64,000 nucleotides of DNA from Chromatocurvus sp046260765 (lineage in GTDB: Bacteria > Pseudomonadota > Gammaproteobacteria > Pseudomonadales > Halieaceae): contig JBHEOO010000002.1 of NCBI GenBank assembly GCA_046260765.1, forward strand, positions 1-64,000. Direction: 5' to 3'. The stretch's first letter is position 1. The number at the start of each line of letters is the position of its first letter. The translations under genes were made by a program, and so were the position numbers. Of this stretch, positions 25,445-34,066 are shown one piece after another. The notes under the pieces are model-generated. The model was not told the origin of the DNA and ran no database searches. It worked only from the letters and a program-made list of their open reading frames with translations.

Positions 25445-26527
25445 TCAGCTGATCGGTTTGCTACGCTTACTGCGGTGAGCTGCAACATGCGCCGCCACCA
25501 GTTCAACCCGGGTGAAGAGCCCTGAGGCCGCGGTATGCCCGGTCAGTGCATCTGCCGCCAGCAGAATGGCGCCGGCCGTCCAGGTGGGCTTCTCTTCGGG
25601 CCAGAGCAGATCCTCGGCGAACTGATAACCGGTCCAGTATGCGCCATCGCTGCTGCGCCAGCGGTGCAGCCAGCTGTAGAGCTCAACCGCACGGGCGTGG
25701 TCACCCGCCGCCAGGAGTGCCATCACCAGTTCGCAGGATTCCGCAACCGTCACCCAGGGCTCTTCCACGACGCAGCGACAGCCAAGGCCGCTTTCGACAA
25801 AGGCGTCCCAGCGCGCCGCGAGACGCGCTCGTGCCGCGGCGCCCTGCACAACCCCGGTCAATACCGGGTAAAACCAGTCCATTGAGTAACGCGCCTTGGA
25901 TGCCCAGGTGCGGTCGAAGCGTTCGGGCTTCTCGCGCAGCGCCGCGCCAAGGCGACCGCGCGCCGCAACCCACTCGGGCCTTGGGCTGCGCACGGTTTCA
26001 GCAATGTTGATAGCGCACTCGAGGCTTTTGTAAATAGAACTGCAGCCGGTTACCAGGGAATCGTCCAGCGACCGCCCTGCGGCATCCACGGCCCAGTTGA
26101 TCTCTCCCTGGTCGGTCTGCTGCGCCAGCACGAAATTGATTGCTCCCTGCACCATCGGCCAGCACTGCAGCAGAAACTCTCGATCCTCGCTTATCAGGAA
26201 GTGATGCCAGACACCGGTTGCGACATAGGCAACGAAATTGGTTTCCCGGCGTCCATGGCTTTCTGGAAGATCATTGCGATACGCCGCCCACCAGCTACCG
26301 TCATCGAGCTGTCGCGCCCGCAGCCAGGCATAGGCTCGCTCTGCCGCCGCGGGTTCGCCACCGACGGACAGGCCCATCGCCGCTTCCACGTGATCCCAGG
26401 GGTCGGTATGACCGCCTTCAAACCAGGGGATTTCGCCACTGCCGCGCTGGCTCTGCAGCAGAAACTCTACCGTGGGGCGCAGGAAGTACTCGGGATAAAG
26501 ACCGGGACCGAGGTACAGGCCACTCAC
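25445..26527 (-). CDS. Alpha-toroid (prenyltransferase/squalene-cyclase repeat-like) protein
   Basis: A 360-residue soluble protein made of repeated helical hairpins with QW-like motifs: EFLLQSQRGSGEIPWFEGG, LRARQLDDGSWWAAY, QTDQGEINW and HRWRSSDGAYWTGYQF. This suggests an (alpha/alpha)6 toroid as in squalene cyclases, prenyltransferase beta subunits or some glycoside hydrolases. The DxDD catalytic motif of cyclases is not visible, so a terpenoid role is not supported. It starts with GTG overlapping the upstream methyltransferase stop (GTGA), so it is translationally coupled to it and to the GT4 gene. Function is unknown. Confidence 0.65.
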   Translation of the reverse strand: MSGLYLGPGLYPEYFLRPTVEFLLQSQRGSGEIPWFEGGHTDPWDHVEAAMGLSVGGEPAAAERAYAWLRARQLDDGSWWAAYRNDLPESHGRRETNFVAYVATGVWHHFLISEDREFLLQCWPMVQGAINFVLAQQTDQGEINWAVDAAGRSLDDSLVTGCSSIYKSLECAINIAETVRSPRPEWVAARGRLGAALREKPERFDRTWASKARYSMDWFYPVLTGVVQGAAARARLAARWDAFVESGLGCRCVVEEPWVTVAESCELVMALLAAGDHARAVELYSWLHRWRSSDGAYWTGYQFAEDLLWPEEKPTWTAGAILLAADALTGHTAASGLFTRVELVAAHVAAHRSKRSKPIS

Positions 26528-27237
26528 GAGATGCTGCTCTTCTGGAAATACATGACCACGCTCTTGCCCATCCAGGGGTTCAGCAGACGCTCAAGTGTCC
26601 TTGTTACCAGGGGCTTTTCAAACATGTCCCAGACCAGCAGGCGATGATACTGGCGTATCAGGGCATTCGTCTCACGCGTGCGCCAGAACAGGCACTGCAG
26701 CCACCAGTAGGGAGCATGCAGGGCGTGGGCGCCGTGACGGTGATAACACGCAAAGCCCAGTTCGCTGACTTCTGCCTGCAGTCGGCGCCTGCCGAAAATC
26801 CGCAGATGGCCGCCCGGAACCTCATGGTAGGCGCGGCTCAACCACCAGCAGAAACACTCCGGCCAGGCGCGGGGAACGCTGATACACAGCAGACCGCCGG
26901 GGCGAAGCACGCGCACTATCTCCCGCAGGACTGCCCGATAATCGTCTATGTGTTCAAGCACTTCACTGCATATCACAGCGTCGAGGCTCTCATCCGCCAG
27001 AGGCAGCGCCAGTGCGCTTGCATTGGTCAGTGCAAACAGGGCGGTATCGCTGTCACGCCGGTAGTCCTCGTGCTTCCGGCGCGCAGTCAGCAGATCGGCA
27101 AGGGACAGATCGATACCCAGGACGTCAGCGCCATCGTCAAGATGCACAGCCACCGCGTGACGTCCCTCGCCGCAGCCCAGGTCAAGCACGCGGTGACCGC
27201 TGTGCAGGGGAAAATGGCAGCGGTCAACGGTTTGCAC
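26524..27237 (-). CDS. Class I SAM-dependent methyltransferase (Methyltransf_11-type)
   Basis: A 237-residue methyltransferase with HRVLDLGCGEGRHAVAV (motif I), ADVLGIDLSLADL, LPLADESLDAVICSEVLEHIDDY and LREIVRVLRPGGLLCISVPR. The C-terminal third has aromatic, partly hydrophobic segments (WPECFCWWLSRAYH, APYWWLQCLFW) that may contact lipid or membrane. GTG 27237 overlaps the GT4 stop by 14 nt and has AGGTG upstream. It is the middle gene of a coupled three-gene unit. A lipid-linked sugar acceptor is plausible by context only. Confidence 0.82.
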   Translation of the reverse strand: MQTVDRCHFPLHSGHRVLDLGCGEGRHAVAVHLDDGADVLGIDLSLADLLTARRKHEDYRRDSDTALFALTNASALALPLADESLDAVICSEVLEHIDDYRAVLREIVRVLRPGGLLCISVPRAWPECFCWWLSRAYHEVPGGHLRIFGRRRLQAEVSELGFACYHRHGAHALHAPYWWLQCLFWRTRETNALIRQYHRLLVWDMFEKPLVTRTLERLLNPWMGKSVVMYFQKSSIS

Positions 27238-28537
27238 GGGACAGCACCTGGCGATAGTAGGCCACCATGTCACGGGCGCAGACATCCCAGCTGAAGGTCT
27301 CGACAATGCGTCGGCGCCCCGCATCACCGAGCGCGCTGCGCCGAGCGGGATCTCGCAGCAGTGCATCGATTGCCTCCACGAGCGCACTGGCATTGGCGGG
27401 GGGGACCAACAGGCCGGCGCTGCCGACAATCTCTGGCAAGGCACCGGCATCCGTTGACACCACGGGGACACCACAGGCCATCGCTTCGCCGGCAGGCAGA
27501 CCAAAACCCTCGTAAAGGGAGGGCACCACGGCGAGCGTCGCGCGGGCATAGTGCTCGACCAGGTCTTCTGTGCTGATCTGGCTGACGAAGGTGATCGCGG
27601 GGCGCAGCCCCAGTCCATCGATGAGCTTTTCTGTCTTGCCGCCGGGCTTCGGCCTGCCGACCAGAAGCAGCTCCAGGCCGTCATGCCGGCGCCGCAGTTC
27701 AGCGAAGGCCAGCAGAAGATAGCGAAGCCCCTTGAGCGGCGCGTCCGCGGAGGCAGTTGCCATAATCCGCAGCGGTTCACGCGCCACCTCAGGAAGGGGG
27801 CGGAAAACGGCTGTATCAATACCGTTGTAGACAACATCCACCTGCGCCGGAGAACGACCAAAATCACGTGCAATATCCCGTCGCGAACACTCCGAGACCG
27901 TGATGACGTGCTGCAGTCTGCCTGCGACCCGGGTCTGCATGGTCAGAAAGCTGTGCCAGCGGCGCACCAGCAGGCGCTCGGCAAGGCTGGAGGCAGCTTC
28001 GAGCGCTATGCGCAGATCATTGGTGATCGGGTGATGCACGGTAGTGACCAGCGGCAGCCCCTCCGCCTGCAGCGCGAGCATGCCGTAGCTCAGGCTCTGG
28101 TTGTCGTGAATCAGGTCGTATTCATGTCCGTGCCGACGCAGGTACTTCAGTGCGCGTCGACCAAAGGTATAGGGCTCGGCAAACCCGCCTGTGAGCTTGC
28201 TCAACCACTCCACTGTGTCGGTGTACGAAAGAAGATGGCGGGGGCGCAGGGATTGCAGGCCATTCTCGAACAGGTCGAGGCTCGGCAGCTTTATCAGTCG
28301 CACGCGTGGATCCAGATGCGGATAAGGAGGGCCGGAGATTACATCGACGCGGTGACCCGCCTCGACCAGCGCCTTGCTCAGGTATTTCAGATAGATACCC
28401 TGCCCGCCGCCGAAGGGCTGGGACCGGTAACCCAACAGGGCGATGGACAGGGCGCCGGCACCATCAGCTACCGTACCGGTATCTTGTTCAGTCGCAGTCG
28501 AGCTCGAGATTGGCGCCGAGGTGTCTCGCCGCAGCAC
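27224..28537 (-). CDS. GT4 family glycosyltransferase
   Basis: A GT-B fold retaining glycosyltransferase. The core begins ALSIALLGYRSQPFGGGQGIYLKYLSKAL (acceptor-side loop) and contains HHPITND, SRRDIARDFG, VDVVYNGIDTAVFRPL and the GT4 donor motif PSLYEGFGLPAGEAMACGVPVV with E(x7)E. About 437 residues from GTG 28537, though the N-terminus is poorly defined; an ATG at 28696 is an alternative. Anything further upstream would overlap rfbA. It heads the coupled cassette GT4, methyltransferase, toroid and diverges from rfbA-rfbC. Donor sugar is not predictable. Confidence 0.85.
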   Translation of the reverse strand: MLRRDTSAPISSSTATEQDTGTVADGAGALSIALLGYRSQPFGGGQGIYLKYLSKALVEAGHRVDVISGPPYPHLDPRVRLIKLPSLDLFENGLQSLRPRHLLSYTDTVEWLSKLTGGFAEPYTFGRRALKYLRRHGHEYDLIHDNQSLSYGMLALQAEGLPLVTTVHHPITNDLRIALEAASSLAERLLVRRWHSFLTMQTRVAGRLQHVITVSECSRRDIARDFGRSPAQVDVVYNGIDTAVFRPLPEVAREPLRIMATASADAPLKGLRYLLLAFAELRRRHDGLELLLVGRPKPGGKTEKLIDGLGLRPAITFVSQISTEDLVEHYARATLAVVPSLYEGFGLPAGEAMACGVPVVSTDAGALPEIVGSAGLLVPPANASALVEAIDALLRDPARRSALGDAGRRRIVETFSWDVCARDMVAYYRQVLSRANR

Positions 28538-28760
28538 CGTCGCAGTAACCCCGTCCGCCGGTAGGCTTCGGTCCTGAATAGGTTCGATCTGTGTAATGAC
28601 GAGGTCTCCGAGGGGGCCGGCGACGGATGCTGTCGCAGAACGGAAGATATTATCAATCACGGTGACGGAATTCACGCATAACGCCCTGCCAGTCATCGCG
28701 GCGCGAACGGCCAGACGATATACTCCACCCTCACCCGGACAGACTGACAACACGACGGCG

Positions 28761-29675
28761 ATGGTGGCGGCACTGGAAACAGCATACAAAGGCATCATTC
28801 TTGCGGGCGGCTCGGGAACACGGCTGCATCCGCTGACGAGCACCGTCAGCAAGCAGCTGATGCCGGTCTACGACAAGCCCATGATCTACTACCCCCTCGC
28901 CACACTGATGCTGGCGGGTATACGCGACATATTGATTATCACAACGCCAAGGGACCAGCGCGCGTTCGCCGATCTCCTGGGCGACGGTTCACAGTGGGGA
29001 ATATCACTGCAATACACAGTGCAGCCGAGCCCCGACGGTCTTGCCCAGGCATTCATACTGGGCGCGGACTTCGTCGGCACAGCTCCCTGCGCTCTGGTGC
29101 TTGGCGACAATATCTTTTACGGCGGCGGATTCACACAGTGCCTGAAGAGCGCCGCAGCACGCGATCGTGGCGCCTCGGTGTTCGCTTATTATGTGCAGGA
29201 TCCCGAGCGTTACGGCGTAGTGGAGTTCAGCAGTGACGGTATCGCCATGGATATCGAGGAAAAGCCTGCTCAACCGCGCTCCAACTACGCGGTTACCGGA
29301 CTGTATTTCTACGACAACGATGTTCTCGATATTGCCGCGGGCATTCGACCCTCGCCGCGGGGAGAACTGGAAATCACCGATGTCAATAAAGCGTATCTTG
29401 CCCGCGGTGATCTGCAGGTGGAGGTCATGAGCCGGGGCACGGCCTGGCTCGACACCGGCACCCACAATTCGCTGCTGGATGCCGCCAACTTCATTCGTGT
29501 GGTCGAGGAGCGCCAGGGACTGAAAATTGCCTGCCCGGAAGAAATTGCGTTCCGCCTGGGCTATATCGACGCCGCGCAGCTTCAAACCCTGGCGGCTCCT
29601 CTGGAGAAAAGCGGTTACGGCCTGTATCTACAGAGTCTGCTGCGCGACGATGGCGTGATGCTGAATGAATTTTGA
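28761..29675 (+). CDS. rfbA: Glucose-1-phosphate thymidylyltransferase (RfbA/RmlA)
   Basis: First step of dTDP-L-rhamnose synthesis: dTTP plus glucose-1-phosphate to dTDP-glucose, 304 residues. The signature KGIILAGGSGTRLHPLTSTVSKQLMPVYDKPMIYYPL covers the nucleotide site, with VLGDNIFYG and GRGTAW-like (SRGTAWLDTGTH) later. ATG 28761 gives the expected length; the longer open frame upstream lacks support. It overlaps the rfbC start by 11 nt. Confidence 0.95.
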   Translation: MVAALETAYKGIILAGGSGTRLHPLTSTVSKQLMPVYDKPMIYYPLATLMLAGIRDILIITTPRDQRAFADLLGDGSQWGISLQYTVQPSPDGLAQAFILGADFVGTAPCALVLGDNIFYGGGFTQCLKSAAARDRGASVFAYYVQDPERYGVVEFSSDGIAMDIEEKPAQPRSNYAVTGLYFYDNDVLDIAAGIRPSPRGELEITDVNKAYLARGDLQVEVMSRGTAWLDTGTHNSLLDAANFIRVVEERQGLKIACPEEIAFRLGYIDAAQLQTLAAPLEKSGYGLYLQSLLRDDGVMLNEF

Positions 29676-30213
29676 AGCCACACCACTGCCCGGCGTTTAT
29701 CTGCTGAAACCGCGGGTATTCGGGGACGCCCGGGGGTTTTTCCTCGAAAGCTGGAACGCGGGAACGTTCCGCGATGCGGGTTTCGAGCTTTCCTTTGTGC
29801 AGGACAACCACAGCCGCTCCCAGGGCGGCACACTTCGCGGCCTTCATTACCAGCTGCAGCACACTCAGGGCAAGCTGGTGCGCGTCACGGCGGGCAGTGT
29901 CTTTGACGTCGCCGTGGACATGCGCCGGGACTCCCCCACATTCGGGCAGTGGTTCGGTACCGTGCTGAACGATGTTGAGCACCACATGCTCTGGATCCCC
30001 CCGGGCTTTGCACACGGCTTCTACGTACTGTCCGACAGCGCCGACTTTCAGTACAAATGCACCGACCGCTACCACCCTGACAGCGAGATCACGCTCGCCT
30101 GGAATGACGCAAGCGTCGCTATAGACTGGCCATTGATCAATGGAGGCGCGCCCACCCTCTCGGATAAAGATCGCAATGGGCTCACCCTGAACGAGGCGCC
30201 GCGCCTGGGCTGA
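29665..30213 (+). CDS. rfbC: dTDP-4-dehydrorhamnose 3,5-epimerase (RfbC/RmlC)
   Basis: Third step of dTDP-L-rhamnose synthesis, 182 residues, a cupin. Visible are PRVFGDARGFFLESWN, FVQDNHSRSQGGTLRGLHYQ (catalytic His in LRGLHYQ), GSVFDVAVDMR, WIPPGFAHGFYVLSD and EITLAWNDASVAIDWPL. It is translationally coupled to rfbA by an 11-nt overlap. Its 3' end faces rfbB across a 48-nt gap. Confidence 0.95.
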   Translation: MNFEATPLPGVYLLKPRVFGDARGFFLESWNAGTFRDAGFELSFVQDNHSRSQGGTLRGLHYQLQHTQGKLVRVTAGSVFDVAVDMRRDSPTFGQWFGTVLNDVEHHMLWIPPGFAHGFYVLSDSADFQYKCTDRYHPDSEITLAWNDASVAIDWPLINGGAPTLSDKDRNGLTLNEAPRLG

Positions 30214-30261
30214 AAGACCGGTATCTGATGGCAGAGACGGCCACAGTTCACACGGGGAAAC

Positions 30262-31332
30262 TCACGCCTGCAACAGTGGCTGCCACCACGCCGCGTGGTC
30301 AAGGTACCAGTCGATCGTCCGGGCGATGCCGGTCTCGAAGGTCTCCTGCGGCGAGTAATCAAGCTCACTGGCGGCTTTTCCGGCATCTATCGCATAGCGC
30401 CAGTCATGGCCCGCCCGGTCGGGGACAAACGTCACGAGATCACGGGCGGCACCTCCACGCGCGGCGGGGGCGTCGGGAAAGCGCTGCGCCAGTTGCCCGT
30501 CCGCGAGAAAGCGCGCGTCCAGCGCGTCGCACAGCAGCCGCACGATATCCAGGTTACGCCACTCATTGTTGCCACCAATGTTGTACACCTCGCCAATGCG
30601 ACCGCTCTGCAGCACCTTATCAATCCCGCGGCAGTGATCCTCAACATACAGCCAGTCGCGGATATTGCTGCCGTCACCGTAAACCGGGAGCGAACGGCCA
30701 CGAAGGATATTGGTGAGGCACAGCGGAACGAGCTTCTCCGGAAAGTGATACGGGCCGTAATTGTTCGAGCAGTTACTTGTGGTCACCTGCAGGCCGTAAG
30801 TGTGATAACTGGCGCGCACCAGATGATCGGACGCGGCCTTGCTCGCCGAATAGGGCGAATTAGGCGCATACCGATGGTCCTCATGAAAGGCTGGCTCATT
30901 TGCCGCAAGTGAGCCATAGACCTCGTCGGTAGACACGTGATGAAAACGGTGGGGAATACCATCGCCCGCCAGCCAGACACTTCTGGCCGCTTCCAGCAGC
31001 GTGTGGGTGCCAAGAATATTGGTGCGTATGAAATCATCCGGACCGGTGATGGACCTATCGACATGGCTCTCCGCCGCGAAGTGCACAATCGTGTCCACCG
31101 CATGGGTTTTCAGGCTATCCACAACCCGATCACGATCGCAGATATCCGCATGGATAAAATGAAAGTTGTCGGCCTGCTCCAGCGCGGCCAGGCTGGCACG
31201 ATTGCCCGCGTAAGTCAGCGCGTCATAGACAATCACCGTATCCTGCGGGTGGGCCGTCATCCAGTAGTGAACGAAGTTGGCCCCGATAAAGCCGGCACCG
31301 CCGGTGACCAGTAATGTTCTAGTGGCGGTCAT
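30262..31332 (-). CDS. rfbB: dTDP-glucose 4,6-dehydratase (RfbB/RmlB)
   Basis: Second step of dTDP-L-rhamnose synthesis, 356 residues. An extended SDR enzyme: TLLVTGGAGFIGANFVHYW (NAD loop), HFAAESHVDRSI, HHVSTDEVYGSL (catalytic Thr/Asp), and YSASKAASDHLV (Tyr-Lys). ATG 31332 is chosen because GAGGA lies 8 nt upstream; an earlier ATG at 31338 is only 2 nt from it. It overlaps the rfbD 3' end by 14 nt. Together the four rfb genes are complete for dTDP-L-rhamnose. Confidence 0.95.
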   Translation of the reverse strand: MTATRTLLVTGGAGFIGANFVHYWMTAHPQDTVIVYDALTYAGNRASLAALEQADNFHFIHADICDRDRVVDSLKTHAVDTIVHFAAESHVDRSITGPDDFIRTNILGTHTLLEAARSVWLAGDGIPHRFHHVSTDEVYGSLAANEPAFHEDHRYAPNSPYSASKAASDHLVRASYHTYGLQVTTSNCSNNYGPYHFPEKLVPLCLTNILRGRSLPVYGDGSNIRDWLYVEDHCRGIDKVLQSGRIGEVYNIGGNNEWRNLDIVRLLCDALDARFLADGQLAQRFPDAPAARGGAARDLVTFVPDRAGHDWRYAIDAGKAASELDYSPQETFETGIARTIDWYLDHAAWWQPLLQA

Positions 31333-32221
31333 CGGCATTGTCCTCGTTGAGATTCTGCCTTTTGAGATCCTGCAGCATCATTTGCAGCTGCCGGCGCCAG
31401 TGCACCGGTTCCAGCGCCAGGTCGCGCCAGGTATCGCGCTTGTCCAGCACGCTGCAGGCAGGGCGTCGCGCCGCGGTCGGATAATCCGTCGTGGCGATGG
31501 GCCGGATGTCCGGCGCCCGCCGCAGCAATCCCAGCGCACAGGCCTCGTCGGCGATGGCAACGGCAAAGTCGTACCAGCTGCACACGCCGGCGTCGCTCCA
31601 GTGGTAGATGCCCGCAGCATCGGGGTTTTGCACAAACTCCCACAGCGTCGTGGCGAGGCCGCGGGCCCAGGTCGGCGTTCCAATCTGGTCCGTCACCACA
31701 CCAAGCTCGCGCTTCTCAGCCATCAGGCGGAGCATGGTCAGCACAAAGTTACCGCCATGGCGGGAGTACACCCAGCCCGCCCGGAGCACCAGCCCACGGA
31801 CATCACGGCTGCGCACGCGTGACTCGCCGGCCAGCTTGCTGGCACCGTATATCCCCAGGGGGCCGGTTGCATCGGCGGGATGGTAGGGACGACCGGATGC
31901 ACCGTCAAACACAAAGTCAGTAGACACATGCAGCAGCCGGATATCGCGCTCGCCGCAGGCGTTGGCCAAGAGTCCAACGGCAGCATCGTTGACCGCATAA
32001 GCCGCCTGGCTATCCGTTTCCGCCCGATCGACCGCCGTATAGGCAGCCGCATTGATCAGCGCGTGCGGACGTACCCGCGACAGCGCCCCGGCAATGCTCT
32101 CAGGATGCGTAATATCCAGCGCCGCGCGATCGAGCGCGACACACTCAACGCCCTGCGGCGCACTCATGGCGAGTTCGCGTCCGAGCTGGCCCTTGGCCCC
32201 GGTGACGAGAACGCGCAGCAT
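31319..32221 (-). CDS. rfbD: dTDP-4-dehydrorhamnose reductase (RfbD/RmlD)
   Basis: Last step of dTDP-L-rhamnose synthesis, 300 residues. It shows RVLVTGAKGQLGRELA, HALINAAAYTAVDRAE, LLHVSTDFVFDG and YGASKLAGE. It is 1 nt downstream of an alpha/beta hydrolase gene and overlaps rfbB, so rfbD-rfbB are co-expressed from an upstream unit that may begin at ilvE or glnE. Confidence 0.95.
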   Translation of the reverse strand: MLRVLVTGAKGQLGRELAMSAPQGVECVALDRAALDITHPESIAGALSRVRPHALINAAAYTAVDRAETDSQAAYAVNDAAVGLLANACGERDIRLLHVSTDFVFDGASGRPYHPADATGPLGIYGASKLAGESRVRSRDVRGLVLRAGWVYSRHGGNFVLTMLRLMAEKRELGVVTDQIGTPTWARGLATTLWEFVQNPDAAGIYHWSDAGVCSWYDFAVAIADEACALGLLRRAPDIRPIATTDYPTAARRPACSVLDKRDTWRDLALEPVHWRRQLQMMLQDLKRQNLNEDNADDRH

Positions 32222-32222
32222 C

Positions 32223-33128
32223 TCAGCCGTCGACGCCGTGCGCCCTCAGCCAGGCGTACAGATCGCCGAGAACGGTCTCGCGCTCGGGCTCGTTGAATAT
32301 CTCGTGGTAGAGACCCGGATAGATGTTCAGGGTGACATCGCTGCTACCCACGTCGGCGGCAAAATGCCGCGATCCATCCACGGCGGTCATGACGTCGGCA
32401 TCGCCGTGCATGACCAACAGCGGCAAGCGGATAGTAGGCCGGCCGCGCACGACATCCTGCATGGCGCCGAACAGCTCTGTCACCAGTCGCGCGCTGAACT
32501 TGCCGCTGTGGACCAGCGGGTCGGCGCGATAATCCGCGACCACCTGCGCATCGCGGCTGACCCCCGAGGCATCCAGCTGCATGACACCAAGGGTTGGCCA
32601 GATCAGGGAAATCAGGCGGTTCACCCAGATCGCAAACGGCGACGGCGGCTCCGGAACTTCCAGTGCCGGCGCAGACAGTACCGCCCCGGCGAAATTGGCC
32701 TGGCGCGACAGCAGGTAGCGGGCAGCGATCAGGCCCCCCATGCTGTGACCGACGAGAAATACCGGCAATGCCGGATACTCACGCCGGATCTGCTCGTACA
32801 GGACGTCCAGCGGTGCAAAGTACTCACTGAAGCGGCTGATGTGCGCCCTCGGGCCCGGCGACTGGCCGTGACCGCGGTGGTCCGGCACCACAACGGCGAT
32901 GCCGCGACTGACGAAATACTCCGCAAACGCCCGGTAGCGACCCCCGTGCTCGCCGGCACCATGGGCCAGCAGAATGACGGCCTTTGGCTGCGCAGGCGAC
33001 CAGTGACGATAAAAAATGTCCTCCTGCAGCCTGTTTTCAACCAATCTCGCCGGTGCATCCTTTCCTGATGGGGGCGCGCTGTCTGATACTGGGCGTTCGC
33101 TGCTCACTTCTTGATCGGCGTCAGCCAT
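32223..33128 (-). CDS. Alpha/beta hydrolase (monoacylglycerol lipase/lysophospholipase type)
   Basis: A 301-residue serine hydrolase of the Hydrolase_4/MGL family. Motifs: VILLAHGAGEHGGRY (oxyanion HG), VVPDHRGHGQSPG, FLVGHSMGGLIAARY (nucleophile Ser), VMHGDADVMT (Asp) and YPGLYHEIFNEPE (His). Substrate is probably a monoacylglycerol or lysophospholipid. No signal peptide. It overlaps the ilvE stop by 8 nt. Confidence 0.85.
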   Translation of the reverse strand: MADADQEVSSERPVSDSAPPSGKDAPARLVENRLQEDIFYRHWSPAQPKAVILLAHGAGEHGGRYRAFAEYFVSRGIAVVVPDHRGHGQSPGPRAHISRFSEYFAPLDVLYEQIRREYPALPVFLVGHSMGGLIAARYLLSRQANFAGAVLSAPALEVPEPPSPFAIWVNRLISLIWPTLGVMQLDASGVSRDAQVVADYRADPLVHSGKFSARLVTELFGAMQDVVRGRPTIRLPLLVMHGDADVMTAVDGSRHFAADVGSSDVTLNIYPGLYHEIFNEPERETVLGDLYAWLRAHGVDG

Positions 33129-34056
33129 TCGACTTGACCGGCGTCAGCCATTCGCTGTTCTGCCGGCGGTTGCCGCGCACGGAATCAAAGTACATTGACT
33201 GCAGCTTTTCCGTCAGCGGTCCCCGCGAGCCACTGCCCACCACCCGCCCGTCGAGCTCACGGATGGGGACGACCTCGGCGGCGGTGCCGGTGAAGAAGGC
33301 CTCGTCAGCGATATACAGCTCGTCTCGCGTAATACGCCGCTCCTCAATCGTATAGCCAAGTTCAGCGGCCAGCGTAAATATCGTATCGCGGGTGATGCCA
33401 TCGAGGCAGGAGGTCAGGTCCGGTGTGAAAATCCGTCCCTTGCGGACCACAAACACATTCTCCCCACTGCCCTCGGCAACATAGCCCTCGTTGTCCAGCA
33501 TCAGCGCTTCTTCAGCACCGGAATCCAGCGCCTCGCGCAGTGCCAGCATGGAATTGATGTAATTGCCGTTGGCCTTGGCTTTACACATGGTGATGTTGAC
33601 GTGATGCCGTGTGTAGGAGGAGGTGCGCACCTTGATACCGTGGTCACGGGCCTCGGGGCTCATGTACGAGGGCCACTCCCAGGCGGCTACCATGACATGC
33701 GTTTTCAGATTGTCGGCGCGCAAACCCATGCCTTCGGAGCCATAAAAGGCCATGGGGCGCAGATAAGCTTCGTCAAGATTGTTCTCTCGCACCACGGCGC
33801 GCTGCGCCTCGATAAGCGTTGCCTTGTCAAACGGCATGGGCATGTGCAGGATTTTCGCCGAATTGAAAAGGCGTTCTGTATGCTCACGGAGGCGGAATAT
33901 GCAGGCACCGCGATCCGGCGTGGCGTAGGCGCGAACGCCCTCAAATACGCCGAGCCCGTAATGCAGCGTGTGCGTGAGCACGTGCACTTTCGCCTCTCGC
34001 CAGGGAACCATCTCCCCGTCCAGCCAGATTGTTCCGTCGCGATCCGCGAAACTCAT
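33121..34056 (-). CDS. ilvE: Branched-chain amino acid aminotransferase (IlvE)
   Basis: A PLP fold-type IV transaminase, 311 residues, final step of Leu/Ile/Val synthesis. The start MSFADRDGTIWLDGEMVPWREAKVHVLTHTLHYGLGVFEGVRAY is classic; TMCKAKANGNYINSML carries the PLP Lys, and EGYVAEGSGENVFVV and CLDGITRDTI follow. AGGAG sits 7 nt before ATG 34056. It follows glnE with a 10-nt gap, the order also seen in Pseudomonas. Confidence 0.95.
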   Translation of the reverse strand: MSFADRDGTIWLDGEMVPWREAKVHVLTHTLHYGLGVFEGVRAYATPDRGACIFRLREHTERLFNSAKILHMPMPFDKATLIEAQRAVVRENNLDEAYLRPMAFYGSEGMGLRADNLKTHVMVAAWEWPSYMSPEARDHGIKVRTSSYTRHHVNITMCKAKANGNYINSMLALREALDSGAEEALMLDNEGYVAEGSGENVFVVRKGRIFTPDLTSCLDGITRDTIFTLAAELGYTIEERRITRDELYIADEAFFTGTAAEVVPIRELDGRVVGSGSRGPLTEKLQSMYFDSVRGNRRQNSEWLTPVKSNG

Positions 34057-34066
34057 GCCTGCACTC

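Noticed and set aside
25445..26527. Terpene or hopanoid cyclase
   Set aside because: QW-like repeats are present but the DxDD motif and the length (about 630-700 residues) of squalene cyclases are not.
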